From Campylobacter sp. MIT 21-1684 (GTDB lineage: Bacteria; Campylobacterota; Campylobacteria; Campylobacterales; Campylobacteraceae), in NCBI RefSeq assembly GCF_026241315.1, contig NZ_JAPHNA010000005.1, positions 1-64,000 on the forward strand: 64,000 nt of DNA, given 5' to 3'. How positions within the stretch are numbered: position 1 is the first letter of the stretch; each line of letters begins with the position of its first letter. Shown one piece after another: positions 56,561 to 64,000 of the stretch. Below the pieces are notes generated by a model. That model did no database searches. It was given only the letters and a program-made list of their open reading frames with translations, and was not told the origin of the DNA. The position numbers and the translations under genes are program-made.

Positions 56561-56860
56561 TTAGATTTGTGTTCTTGTTATTTCTTTATAGGCGTTTATG
56601 GCTTTGTTTCTTACTTCGAGCATAAATTTCATACTTGTTTCAGCTTTAGAAATGGCTATGGCTGCTTGATGTAAATCTTTGATTTGTCCGGTTGCAATAT
56701 CTGTCATAGCTGCTTCACCAGCCTTTTGAGTTTTGTCTAAATCATCAAGCTCATTCTTAAGCATTTTTGCAAATTCATCTCCAATTGAGTTTTCTTTTGA
56801 AGTTTGGTTTGCACTGTCTTTCGTTTTGTTAAGTTGTCCTAGACTATTAATAGTATTCAT
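56561..56860 (-). CDS. fliE: Flagellar hook-basal body protein FliE
   Basis: FliE links the MS ring to the proximal rod. The 99-residue protein has the family tail QAAIAISKAETSMKFMLEVRNKAINAYKEI, written here only as the segments AIAISKAETSMKF and VRNKAINAYKEI. It is third in flgB-flgC-fliE, five bases after flgC. Expression follows the sigma-54 promoter before flgB. Confidence 0.95.
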   Translation of the reverse strand: MNTINSLGQLNKTKDSANQTSKENSIGDEFAKMLKNELDDLDKTQKAGEAAMTDIATGQIKDLHQAAIAISKAETSMKFMLEVRNKAINAYKEITRTQI

Positions 56861-56865
56861 TTTTA

Positions 56866-57360
56866 TTATCCTCGTAATAGATCGATCGCACTTTGAGCGA
56901 TAGTTTTAGCACTTGTAAAAGCACTTACATTAGCTTGATATGCCCTTGTAGCTTCTATTAAATCAGCCATTTCGATAACGGGATTGACATTAGGATATGC
57001 AACATAACCTTGTGCGTTTGCATCAGGATGATTTGGTTCATATTTCATACGAAAATCTTTATCATCTCGTACAACTTTATCAACTATAACACTCATAATT
57101 GCCGGTTTTGCGTCTTTTTGCGAACTCGGGTCATTAAGAGGATTTTCATATTTTAAAAAATTATTTTCTTTATTGATTTGTTTATTTAAAAACTTATCAA
57201 AATCTGTTGCTTTGAAAATCACCTCACGCCTCCTATAAGGACCACCTTCAGCTGTTCTAGTTGTATTGGCATTAGCAATATTAGAGCTAATGACATTCAT
57301 TCTAAAACGTTGAGCACTTAAACCATATCCGCTAATATCAAAATCACTTAAGTATGCCAT
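56866..57360 (-). CDS. flgC: Flagellar basal-body rod protein FlgC
   Basis: A proximal rod subunit. The 164-residue protein has the rod N-terminus SAQRFRMNVISSNIANANTT and GGPYRRREVIF. The conserved C-terminus is PNVNPVIEMADLIEATRAYQ and SAIDLLRG. It follows flgB by nine bases in one transcript. Confidence 0.96.
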   Translation of the reverse strand: MAYLSDFDISGYGLSAQRFRMNVISSNIANANTTRTAEGGPYRRREVIFKATDFDKFLNKQINKENNFLKYENPLNDPSSQKDAKPAIMSVIVDKVVRDDKDFRMKYEPNHPDANAQGYVAYPNVNPVIEMADLIEATRAYQANVSAFTSAKTIAQSAIDLLRG

Positions 57361-57369
57361 AATATACCT

Positions 57370-57801
57370 TTAACTTATTTTAGAACTTGCATCAAGTATA
57401 GAACTAAAAATAGTACCTTGTCTTCTCAAAACACCATCAAGTGCTGTAATCATCGCTGTATTTTTACTCATCTCTGTAGTTTCAACATCTAAATCAACAG
57501 TATTTCCATCATTTCGTGCTAAATGCCCGTCTCTTAAATAGATAGTTGATTTATTTGGATCAGGGAATTTCCAAGGTTTTTGATGTCCTTCTTCTGTAAG
57601 AGCGAGTTCTAGTTCTTTTTTATCATTTTTTTTGAAAATTTCATTTGCACGGTTGATTAAAGCTGTTTCAAATTCTATATCTCGTGCTTTATAAAAAGGG
57701 GTATCTACATTAGCAATATTAGAATTAATCATTTGATTTCTTAAATTTCTTCCCGCTAAAGCACTTATTACTAGTTCTTTTGATTTGAATGGTTGTAACA
57801 T
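57370..57801 (-). CDS. flgB: Flagellar basal-body rod protein FlgB
   Basis: A proximal rod subunit, 143 residues from the ATG at 57801, which has AAAGGAGACAG upstream. The longer frame to 57822 would start inside the leader. It has LRNQMINSNIANVDTPFYKARDIEF and VDLDVETTEMSKNT, here the signature segments of the family. It is the first gene after a sigma-54 promoter and thus belongs to the middle class of the flagellar cascade (FlgSR/RpoN). Confidence 0.94.
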   Translation of the reverse strand: MLQPFKSKELVISALAGRNLRNQMINSNIANVDTPFYKARDIEFETALINRANEIFKKNDKKELELALTEEGHQKPWKFPDPNKSTIYLRDGHLARNDGNTVDLDVETTEMSKNTAMITALDGVLRRQGTIFSSILDASSKIS

Positions 57802-57850
57802 TCTGTCTCCTTTTTTACACAAATTATCAGCTTATTAATTTTGAAAATAA

Positions 57851-57868
57851 AAGCAAAAAGCGTTCCAA
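57851..57868 (-). promoter_or_regulatory. Sigma-54 promoter of flgB-flgC-fliE
   Basis: On the minus strand the sequence reads TTGGAACGCTTTTTGCTT, with GG at -24 and GC at -12 separated by ten bases, a near-perfect RpoN site. The predicted start is about 40 bases before the flgB ATG. In Campylobacter rod and hook genes are known RpoN targets. Confidence 0.85.
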
Positions 57869-57874
57869 GTTTTA

Positions 57875-59377
57875 TCATTTTGTCGATTCTAAATCGTGGC
57901 ATAATTTTTCAAATTTTTGATAATATTTCCATTTTTTCAGATAGTGCGGGTATTTTTCCTTGATGTGTTTATAACAACAATCCAAACTTTCTTTAAGTTT
58001 TAAGGCTAATTCTTTTTCATTATGAAGATACTCTAAAATTTGATTTTCATCATAGAGTTTCTCTTTGATATTTTTTTCATTTTCTTCAAAAGAATCCATA
58101 TAAGAGTGGAGCCAAGTTTGTACCGCAGTAAAAAGCTCTTTGTTTGATTCTAAAATATGTATTTGCGAACGTTTTACAAGTATAATAATATTTTCAAAAA
58201 GCAATTTTCTTGTCTGAAAAATTTTTTTTGTAAGATCTATAAATTCAGTTTTATTAGGATGAAGAGCGTGAGTTGAAACAAAAATATCAACACCACCTTC
58301 GTATTCAAAAAAAGAATCGTTCTTGAGTTGTTCTAAGTGTTTTTCATGGGCATGTAATCTTACTGGAAGGCTTATTAGAGACCCTTCAAAACGATTGATT
58401 CTGTGTGAGAGGAGATTTTGTAGAGTTTTCTCATCTTCTATATGAAAACCACAGAGTTTTTGTAATTTTTTATAGGTATGAAAAGCATTTTCAGGACTTA
58501 TTTGTGTAAATTCAAGGCAAAATGGTGTAATATTTAAATTTTCAAGCACATGAACTGTTTTATAAAAATCAAAGCAAAACCCAAACCAGCCCTTATCTTT
58601 AAAAGCAACTGTTCGATTGATATCAGGCTTGTCTTTGTTTCCATAATAAGAAATTTTTGCAAAAATGTCGTTTTTCTTCCAGTCCATAGCTAAAGTGAAG
58701 TCTGTAACCCCTTTTTTAAGGGCTTCATTATCAACATGATTTACGGCCAGTCGAAACAAAGAAATAGGATCTCTTACAATGTAAGCAACTTTTGTGTCGC
58801 TTAAAAGCAAATGAAAAAATTTAAAATTCCTAAACCCTACAGTGATGATTTCAGGTTTATGTTGAAGGCAGAATTTATATAATCTGTTTGTATTGTCCCA
58901 AAAACCATCAGCATTCCAAGCTCCACAAGCATTATTATCAAAAGTGTAGATTCGTTTTTTATTTAAAAGTTCTGTGGCAAGAATATTCATCATAGTTCCA
59001 CTACTTTGTATAGACATCCAAACAAGTTTTGGCGTGTAATTGAGTGGTAAATTTAGATCCCAAGCTAAATCAGCACCGAGTTTGTTATAATCAGCAGTTT
59101 TTGGATCGATTAGACTAGGATAAAGGGAAAGTTTTGAAAGAAATTTTTTATTAAATTCCTTGCTTTCAAGCCAAGTTTGTATTTCATCAAAGTGTGATAC
59201 AAAAAAATGGGAATTGATGAATATAGTTTGCATTAAAGCTTCATAATCTTGGAATTTGTCCAAGAGTTGTACAATTTTTTCTTCCTTTTCTTCATAATGT
59301 TTGAGAATTTCTTGTTTGTCGTAAGTTAGTTGGGTTGTATCTTTGAGAAGTAAAGAACGAAATTGTTTGGTTTTCAT
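57875..59377 (-). CDS. DUF2972-like protein with sulfotransferase-like motifs
   Basis: A 500-residue soluble protein. YPSLIDPKTADYNKLGADL and AWDLNLPLNY look like the start of the DUF2972 domain expanded in C. lari and Helicobacter hepaticus. It continues with LVWMSIQSSGTMMN, similar to a PAPS 5'-phosphate loop, and VAYIVRDPISLFRLAVNHV, similar to the 3'-phosphate motif (RDP...). The last 130 residues are coiled and charged. AAAGGATAC precedes the ATG. It sits between flgB and mltG, and I do not recall an equivalent in C. jejuni. A role in sulfating or modifying surface sugars is only inferred. Confidence 0.55.
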   Translation of the reverse strand: MKTKQFRSLLLKDTTQLTYDKQEILKHYEEKEEKIVQLLDKFQDYEALMQTIFINSHFFVSHFDEIQTWLESKEFNKKFLSKLSLYPSLIDPKTADYNKLGADLAWDLNLPLNYTPKLVWMSIQSSGTMMNILATELLNKKRIYTFDNNACGAWNADGFWDNTNRLYKFCLQHKPEIITVGFRNFKFFHLLLSDTKVAYIVRDPISLFRLAVNHVDNEALKKGVTDFTLAMDWKKNDIFAKISYYGNKDKPDINRTVAFKDKGWFGFCFDFYKTVHVLENLNITPFCLEFTQISPENAFHTYKKLQKLCGFHIEDEKTLQNLLSHRINRFEGSLISLPVRLHAHEKHLEQLKNDSFFEYEGGVDIFVSTHALHPNKTEFIDLTKKIFQTRKLLFENIIILVKRSQIHILESNKELFTAVQTWLHSYMDSFEENEKNIKEKLYDENQILEYLHNEKELALKLKESLDCCYKHIKEKYPHYLKKWKYYQKFEKLCHDLESTK

Positions 59378-59402
59378 TGTATCCTTTCTAATTGCGAAAA
59401 GT

Positions 59403-60398
59403 TTATTTTTGTTTTTTTATGAGAGCATTATGTTCGTTAAATGTTGTGCTAAAAGTATGCAAGCCTGTGTTTTTATTGCGCACAAAATACAAGTATTCGC
59501 TTTTTGCAGGAAAAATCGCAGCTTTAATTGCATTTAAAGAAACATTGCAAACAGCTTCTTGTGGCAAACCTTGAATTTTATATGTATTATAAAAGCTTGT
59601 ATCTTGTTTGATTCTTTGTGGTGTGATTTTATCGTGAGAATACATACCGTAGTTTAAGGTACCATCCATTTGAAGTTTCATTCCTTTTTTTAATCTGTTG
59701 TAAATGACACTTGCAATAAAAGGCATTTCAGTTTCACTAGCCGCTTCTTTTTGAATGATAGAGGCGACGATGATATATTGATGCCATTTTTTTTCATTGA
59801 AACTACCAAAGATTTTTTCAGCTGCTTTTTTATATGAATTGTTTGCATATGTAAGGAGAATTTTTATAAGTAAGTCTTCACTAATTCCTTTTGGAATTTT
59901 GTAAGTCTCCGGAAAAAATACACCTTCTGCATAAGGAGATTGTTTGTGAAATTCAAGCCAGAGTTTTTTTTCGTCAAGCTCTAATTGCTTGGCAGCAAGT
60001 TGAAAGAAAATAGCAGTAGTTTCACCGGGTATGAGAGTAAGTGTTTGAAGTGCTGCTTTTGCAATAGTAAGCTTGTGTAAAAATTCAGCTCGATTTAATG
60101 TTTGAGTCCCTAAAGCTATCCAGCCTGATTGTGGAGAACCTAAAAAAAATAAAAGATATTTGTCAATATTGCTCATTTGGTAATTATATTGTTTTAAATG
60201 TGTTATAATTTGAGAGATAGAACCTTGAGGAATGAAAACGACCGAAGCACTTTGCAAGGGTTGGATTAAATAATACAAAAGGCCCAATATCCAAAAGAAA
60301 AAGAAGTTGCGAATGAAAAAAAAGATTGTATATATTTTTTTAGTTTTGTGTACGTTTGCATTTGTGATATTTTTTGTATTGAAAAACGGAATTACCAT
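59403..60398 (-). CDS. mltG: Endolytic murein transglycosylase MltG (YceG-like)
   Basis: An inner-membrane lytic transglycosylase that cuts nascent glycan strands. After a membrane helix (FFFFWILGLLYYLI) come the LysM-like part and the catalytic region: LIPGETTAIFFQLA, EGVFFPETYKIPKG, the conserved glutamate in SIIQKEAASETEMPFIASVIYNRL and MQMDGTLNYG-like KLQMDGTLNYG. The C-terminus has YLYFVRNKNTGLHTFS. The start is uncertain: the ATG used gives 331 residues but overlaps the divergent AsmA gene by 86 bases. No ATG, GTG or well-placed TTG lies between it and the helix. Confidence 0.78.
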   Translation of the reverse strand: MVIPFFNTKNITNANVHKTKKIYTIFFFIRNFFFFWILGLLYYLIQPLQSASVVFIPQGSISQIITHLKQYNYQMSNIDKYLLFFLGSPQSGWIALGTQTLNRAEFLHKLTIAKAALQTLTLIPGETTAIFFQLAAKQLELDEKKLWLEFHKQSPYAEGVFFPETYKIPKGISEDLLIKILLTYANNSYKKAAEKIFGSFNEKKWHQYIIVASIIQKEAASETEMPFIASVIYNRLKKGMKLQMDGTLNYGMYSHDKITPQRIKQDTSFYNTYKIQGLPQEAVCNVSLNAIKAAIFPAKSEYLYFVRNKNTGLHTFSTTFNEHNALIKKQK

Positions 60399-62865
60399 AT
60401 CAAGTGTCCAATTTGATTTTTTAAAATTAGAGCAATTATATATTAAGTTAGATAAAAAACTAATACTTAGAGCCAAAAAAATTACTTTAAATAAACAGCA
60501 GCCAATATCAGAGGATTTTACAAACGACAGATTTGTTTCAAAAGAGATTTTAAATATTATAAAACAATTAGAGTATCTTTACACCTTTGTTGAGGAAATT
60601 GACATACAAAGTCTTAATATTAAAAACAATAACATACGTATACTTTTTAAGGATGATGAATTTTTTGTAGATAATGACGCGTTATTTTTAAAGCTGATTT
60701 TAGAACACAAAGTCAATCAAATTGATGCTGTAATTGACAAGCTTTTGTTAAAAGAGTATCAACTTGGTATTAATGGAAAATTAAGTATAAACACAAAAAG
60801 CGAATTCTATCATTTTGTTGGAAATGCCGTTTCAGATTCATTGAATTTTAATCTTACTCTTTCATATAAAAATAAAGGATTGGCTTATAAATTTGAAAAT
60901 CTTACCCTTACAAATTTGCCACAGCTGCATACAAGATTGGAAAAAAAAATTACTTTACCTCAAGAGCTACGATTATGGCTTGTTGATAATATTCAAGCAC
61001 AGTCTTATCATTTAGATTTTCTTCAAGGTTTTGTTGATTTTAGTGCAAAGAAATATTATTTTAATGATATAAGTGCAAAAGGTTTTGCAGATAAGGTGCA
61101 AATTTTCTTGGATAAAAAGAGCATTCCTGTTGTAATTCCTTATCTTGAATTAAATTTGCAAAAACAAAAGCTTGAATTTTCCTTCAAGCAAGCCTCGTAT
61201 AACAAGACAGACTTAAGCGCAAGTGAAGTGTATTTGTATGATATTCTGAATTTAGAAAAAGCAGGAATTTTTCTTCGTATCAAGTCAAACAATGCTATCT
61301 TTGATGAACAACTCCGTGATACATTAAAAACATATCATCTTAACATTCCTTTTTATCAGCAAAGCGGTAGAGTTCAAACAGATCTTAAGCTTAAAATCAA
61401 TTTTAATAAAAAGAATAGTATTTTTTATGAAGGTCTATTTTTTGTAGAAAATTCACAACTTTCTTTTGCGAATTTTGATGTTAGTAAAGCTTTGATACAG
61501 CTTACACAGAACAGTTTGCATATAGAAAATGCAAGTATAAAAAATGCTTTCTTAGAAGCAGATTTTGCTGCTGATTTTAATTTAGCGACAAAAAAAGCTG
61601 AATTAAATGCACAAATAGCAAGATTACATTTTGGTGATGATGTATTTGATATGAGAAATAAAATGCTTAGAGCAAGACTTGATTATAACCAAGATATAAT
61701 TTTAGAAGTGCCTGAATTTGCTTTGACTTTAAATTTTACAGATGGGCTTGAAGCAAGAGCTGATAATGTAAATGCTTTTGTTGCATACTTGCCAAGATTA
61801 AAACAATTTGGTGTTCTTGGTGCAGATTCTCTTGCATATAAGAGTTTAAATTTTGATGATTTTATTTTTGATATTAAGAATCTTCGTTTTGAAAATGGTT
61901 TTTTTGTTAATGGCAAACCTTATCAAAAAGATAGTTTTGTTGTAACTAAAAATAAAGGCATTATAAATATCCATTCTCTAAGTGATACAGTCAATGTTGT
62001 TTTAAATGAACAGAAAAAAGAAATTAAGCTTAAAAACATAAATTATAGATATAAACAAGATAAAAATGTCAATGCTTTTGATATTCGCTCAAATACTCAA
62101 AATATTACCCTTGATGCTACCAATGTTGCTTTGTTGTTAGTAGACTTTAACAAAACTTTAGCTTTTGATAAGCTTCAAACTACTTTAGAGGGTAGTGTTT
62201 TAAATGCTCAAGCTACTCGAGGTGTTGCGAATTTAAATCTTCATTATTCTCCCGATAATCTTTATTTTACTGCAAAAAATATAGATGATAGTTTTTTAAA
62301 TGAATTCTTAGAAAAGAAAGCTGTACAAGAAGGGGTATTTGATTTAAATATCAGCGGAAGCTCTCTTGAGTATTTTTCTGGAGAATTGAGAGTAAAAAAT
62401 ACTTATGTCAAAGATTTAAAAGGAGCAAATCAGTTGATTTCTTTTATTGATACTGTTCCAAGCTTGCTTTTATTTAAATCACCAACTTTTAATGAAAAAG
62501 GACTTCACTTTCATAGCGGAAAGGTTGTTTTTAATCGCAAGAAAGATTTATTTCGTTTTGATGCAATTAATTTTAATGGAGATAGTGTTGATATTTTTGG
62601 ACTTGGAAGTGCGAATTTACGACTGAATGAACTTGATTTAGATTTGGAGTTAAAAACTCTCAAATCAGCCTCTCAAACGCTTTCTAAAATTCCTATCCTT
62701 AATTATGTAGTTTTAGGAAAAAATCAAGAAATCAGTACGAATATTAAAGTGAATGGAAGTTTTGAAGAGCCAAAATTTCATACGCAAATTTTAACAGATA
62801 CTCTTAAAACACCTTTTAATCTTATTCGCAATATCATAGAATTGCCTGCCAATTTATTTAATTAA
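60313..62865 (+). CDS. AsmA-like membrane-anchored protein (DUF3971/AsmA family)
   Basis: An 850-residue protein with one N-terminal helix (KIVYIFLVLCTFAFVIFFVL) and a long beta-rich periplasmic part. AsmA/TamB-like features are the C-terminal repeats and segments such as FLEKKAVQEGVFDLNISG, SGELRVKNTYVKDLKGANQL and LPILNYV-like IPILNYVVLG. Family members are thought to bridge the envelope and carry phospholipid. ATG at 60313 is the best start, though its ribosome site is poor. Position before icd fits C. jejuni Cj0530. Confidence 0.75.
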   Translation: MKKKIVYIFLVLCTFAFVIFFVLKNGITISSVQFDFLKLEQLYIKLDKKLILRAKKITLNKQQPISEDFTNDRFVSKEILNIIKQLEYLYTFVEEIDIQSLNIKNNNIRILFKDDEFFVDNDALFLKLILEHKVNQIDAVIDKLLLKEYQLGINGKLSINTKSEFYHFVGNAVSDSLNFNLTLSYKNKGLAYKFENLTLTNLPQLHTRLEKKITLPQELRLWLVDNIQAQSYHLDFLQGFVDFSAKKYYFNDISAKGFADKVQIFLDKKSIPVVIPYLELNLQKQKLEFSFKQASYNKTDLSASEVYLYDILNLEKAGIFLRIKSNNAIFDEQLRDTLKTYHLNIPFYQQSGRVQTDLKLKINFNKKNSIFYEGLFFVENSQLSFANFDVSKALIQLTQNSLHIENASIKNAFLEADFAADFNLATKKAELNAQIARLHFGDDVFDMRNKMLRARLDYNQDIILEVPEFALTLNFTDGLEARADNVNAFVAYLPRLKQFGVLGADSLAYKSLNFDDFIFDIKNLRFENGFFVNGKPYQKDSFVVTKNKGIINIHSLSDTVNVVLNEQKKEIKLKNINYRYKQDKNVNAFDIRSNTQNITLDATNVALLLVDFNKTLAFDKLQTTLEGSVLNAQATRGVANLNLHYSPDNLYFTAKNIDDSFLNEFLEKKAVQEGVFDLNISGSSLEYFSGELRVKNTYVKDLKGANQLISFIDTVPSLLLFKSPTFNEKGLHFHSGKVVFNRKKDLFRFDAINFNGDSVDIFGLGSANLRLNELDLDLELKTLKSASQTLSKIPILNYVVLGKNQEISTNIKVNGSFEEPKFHTQILTDTLKTPFNLIRNIIELPANLFN

Positions 62866-62983
62866 AATTTACTATCTTTCGTGAAAACTAAAATAAAGTT
62901 TAAATTTACTCTTGAAAAATTTTCTAATTGTAATATACTTTAGTTTTAAAAATAAGAAAATATTTTACTAACAAGGATTAAAA

Positions 62984-64000
62984 ATGCACATTACCTATAC
63001 TTTGACAGATGAATCTCCAGCACTTGCGACCTATTCTTTCCTTCCTATCGCTACTGCTTTTTTACATAGGGCTAATATAAGAGTGCAGACCGCTGATATT
63101 TCATTGTCTGGTAGGATAATAGCTCAATTTAGCGAATATCTAAAAGAGGATCAAAAGTGTGAAGATGCCTTAGAAAAGTTAGGTGAGCTTGTACAAAGAC
63201 CCGATGCAAATTTGATAAAAACACCAAATATATCAGCTTCTATTCCGCAACTTAAAATTGCTATAAAAGAACTTCAAGCTAAAGGTTATATGTTACCAAA
63301 TTACCCAGATCAACCAAAAGATGATAAAGAATTGCAAATAAAAACAAAATATCAAAAAATTCTTGGTTCAGCAGTAAATCCTGTTTTAAGACAGGGCAAT
63401 TCAGATCGTCGTTCAACTAAAGCTGTAAAGGAATATGCTAAAAATAATCCTTATAAAGTTATTGCTTTTAATCCTAATTCAAAAACAAGAGTTTCTTATA
63501 TGAAAGAAGACGATTTTTTTTCTAATGAAAAAGCTGTTTTGATTGCACAAGATTGTCTTGCAGATATAGAATTTATTTCAAACAATGGCAAGTCTGAAAA
63601 AATGAAAGAAAATTTAAAATTTGAGAAAAACGAAATTGTTGATGCAAGTTTTATGAATGTGCAGAAACTTCAAGAATTCTATGAAGAACAAATACAGTTT
63701 TGCAAACAAGAAAATCTGCTTTTTTCTTTGCATTTAAAAGCTACTATGATGAAAGTGAGCGATCCTGTTTTGTTTGGTTATGCTGTGAAAGTATTTTTTA
63801 AAGATCTTTTTGAGAATTTTAAAGATGAATTGGCACGTTTAGGTGTGAATGAAAACAATGGTATAAGTGAGCTTTTAAGTAAAATAGAGCATTCGGATAA
63901 AAAAGAAGAAATTTTGAAAAAATACGAAGAGATACTAGCAAAACGTGCGGATATTTCTATGGTAAATTCTGATAAAGCAATTACTAACTTACACGTTCCA
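62984..64000 (+). CDS. icd: Isocitrate dehydrogenase, monomeric type (partial)
   Basis: The NADP-dependent monomeric enzyme of the citric acid cycle. 339 codons are present, about half of the roughly 730-residue family, and the frame continues past the right edge. Family segments are YTLTDESPALATYSFLPI at the start, PNISASIPQLKIAI, LPNYPD and NPVLRQGNSDRRSTKAVKEYAK in the substrate-binding part. AAGGATTAAAA precedes the ATG. It matches C. jejuni Cj0531 and follows the AsmA-like gene. Confidence 0.95.
   Translation, partial: MHITYTLTDESPALATYSFLPIATAFLHRANIRVQTADISLSGRIIAQFSEYLKEDQKCEDALEKLGELVQRPDANLIKTPNISASIPQLKIAIKELQAKGYMLPNYPDQPKDDKELQIKTKYQKILGSAVNPVLRQGNSDRRSTKAVKEYAKNNPYKVIAFNPNSKTRVSYMKEDDFFSNEKAVLIAQDCLADIEFISNNGKSEKMKENLKFEKNEIVDASFMNVQKLQEFYEEQIQFCKQENLLFSLHLKATMMKVSDPVLFGYAVKVFFKDLFENFKDELARLGVNENNGISELLSKIEHSDKKEEILKKYEEILAKRADISMVNSDKAITNLHVP

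Noticed and set aside
1-64000. tRNA, rRNA, CRISPR arrays, insertion sequences, prophage
   Set aside because: No clover-leaf-like conserved arms in the gaps, no regularly spaced repeats, no transposase, integrase or phage structural genes were recognised.

Overview
The window looks like the chromosome of a thermophilic Campylobacter, most likely the C. lari group (C. lari or a urease-positive thermophilic Campylobacter, UPTC). It is very AT-rich and densely packed, with many 1-4 base stop/start overlaps and purine-rich ribosome binding sites. From memory, much of the gene order matches C. jejuni Cj0431-Cj0469, Cj0503-Cj0508 and Cj0525-Cj0531. A complete urease locus separates it from C. jejuni and points to the lari group. 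No rRNA, tRNA, CRISPR array, insertion sequence or prophage was seen.

Layout. 1-13174: murD-mraY, gpmI, fabG, tenA, a fatty-acid block (acpP-fabF-accA), a TonB-dependent siderophore receptor (CfrB-like) with a Fur-box-like palindrome, a NUDIX hydrolase and mnmG. 13400-16273: the cytochrome bc1 operon petABC, closed by a strong hairpin. 16341-25222: a CZB-type cytoplasmic chemoreceptor (Tlp6-like), rpmB, rpe, dnaQ, a three-gene PilMNO-like membrane cluster, a DUF374 acyltransferase, miaB, an HP0268-type protein and nusA. 25434-34666: two convergent MFS transporters, mqnC, an M16-like protein without the zinc motif, recG, truncated haemoglobin ctb and a Paq-type amino-acid ABC transporter.

34681-41560 is an accessory defence island. 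It contains a CoiA-like zinc-finger hypothetical, a BcgI-like fusion of nuclease and methylase, an HsdS with two target-recognition domains separated by an (AT)n tract, and a protein fusing a DGQHR/DndB-like domain to a deoxyribosyltransferase/TIR-like domain. Around these lie fragments that look like the two ends of a broken type IIG restriction enzyme, plus the stub of an AAA ATPase. The fusion protein is the best candidate for a poorly described system.

41638-47736: pbpA-maf-alaS and divergent hemH. 48015-54751 is the urease locus: amtB, ureA, ureB, ureI, ureE, ureF, ureG, ureH. UreA is the fused gamma+beta type of epsilonproteobacteria, and all UreB nickel ligands are present, but ureI is split by a single in-frame TAG. 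54770-62865: pbpB (ftsI), fliE-flgC-flgB behind an excellent sigma-54 promoter, a DUF2972 protein with sulfotransferase-like motifs, mltG and a divergently overlapping AsmA-like gene. The monomeric isocitrate dehydrogenase gene runs off the right edge.

Several genes use TTG or GTG starts chosen from Shine-Dalgarno spacing (mraY, fabF, dnaQ, miaB, mqnC, ureA). Family names rest on recognised motifs and remembered neighbourhoods. No database search was run.
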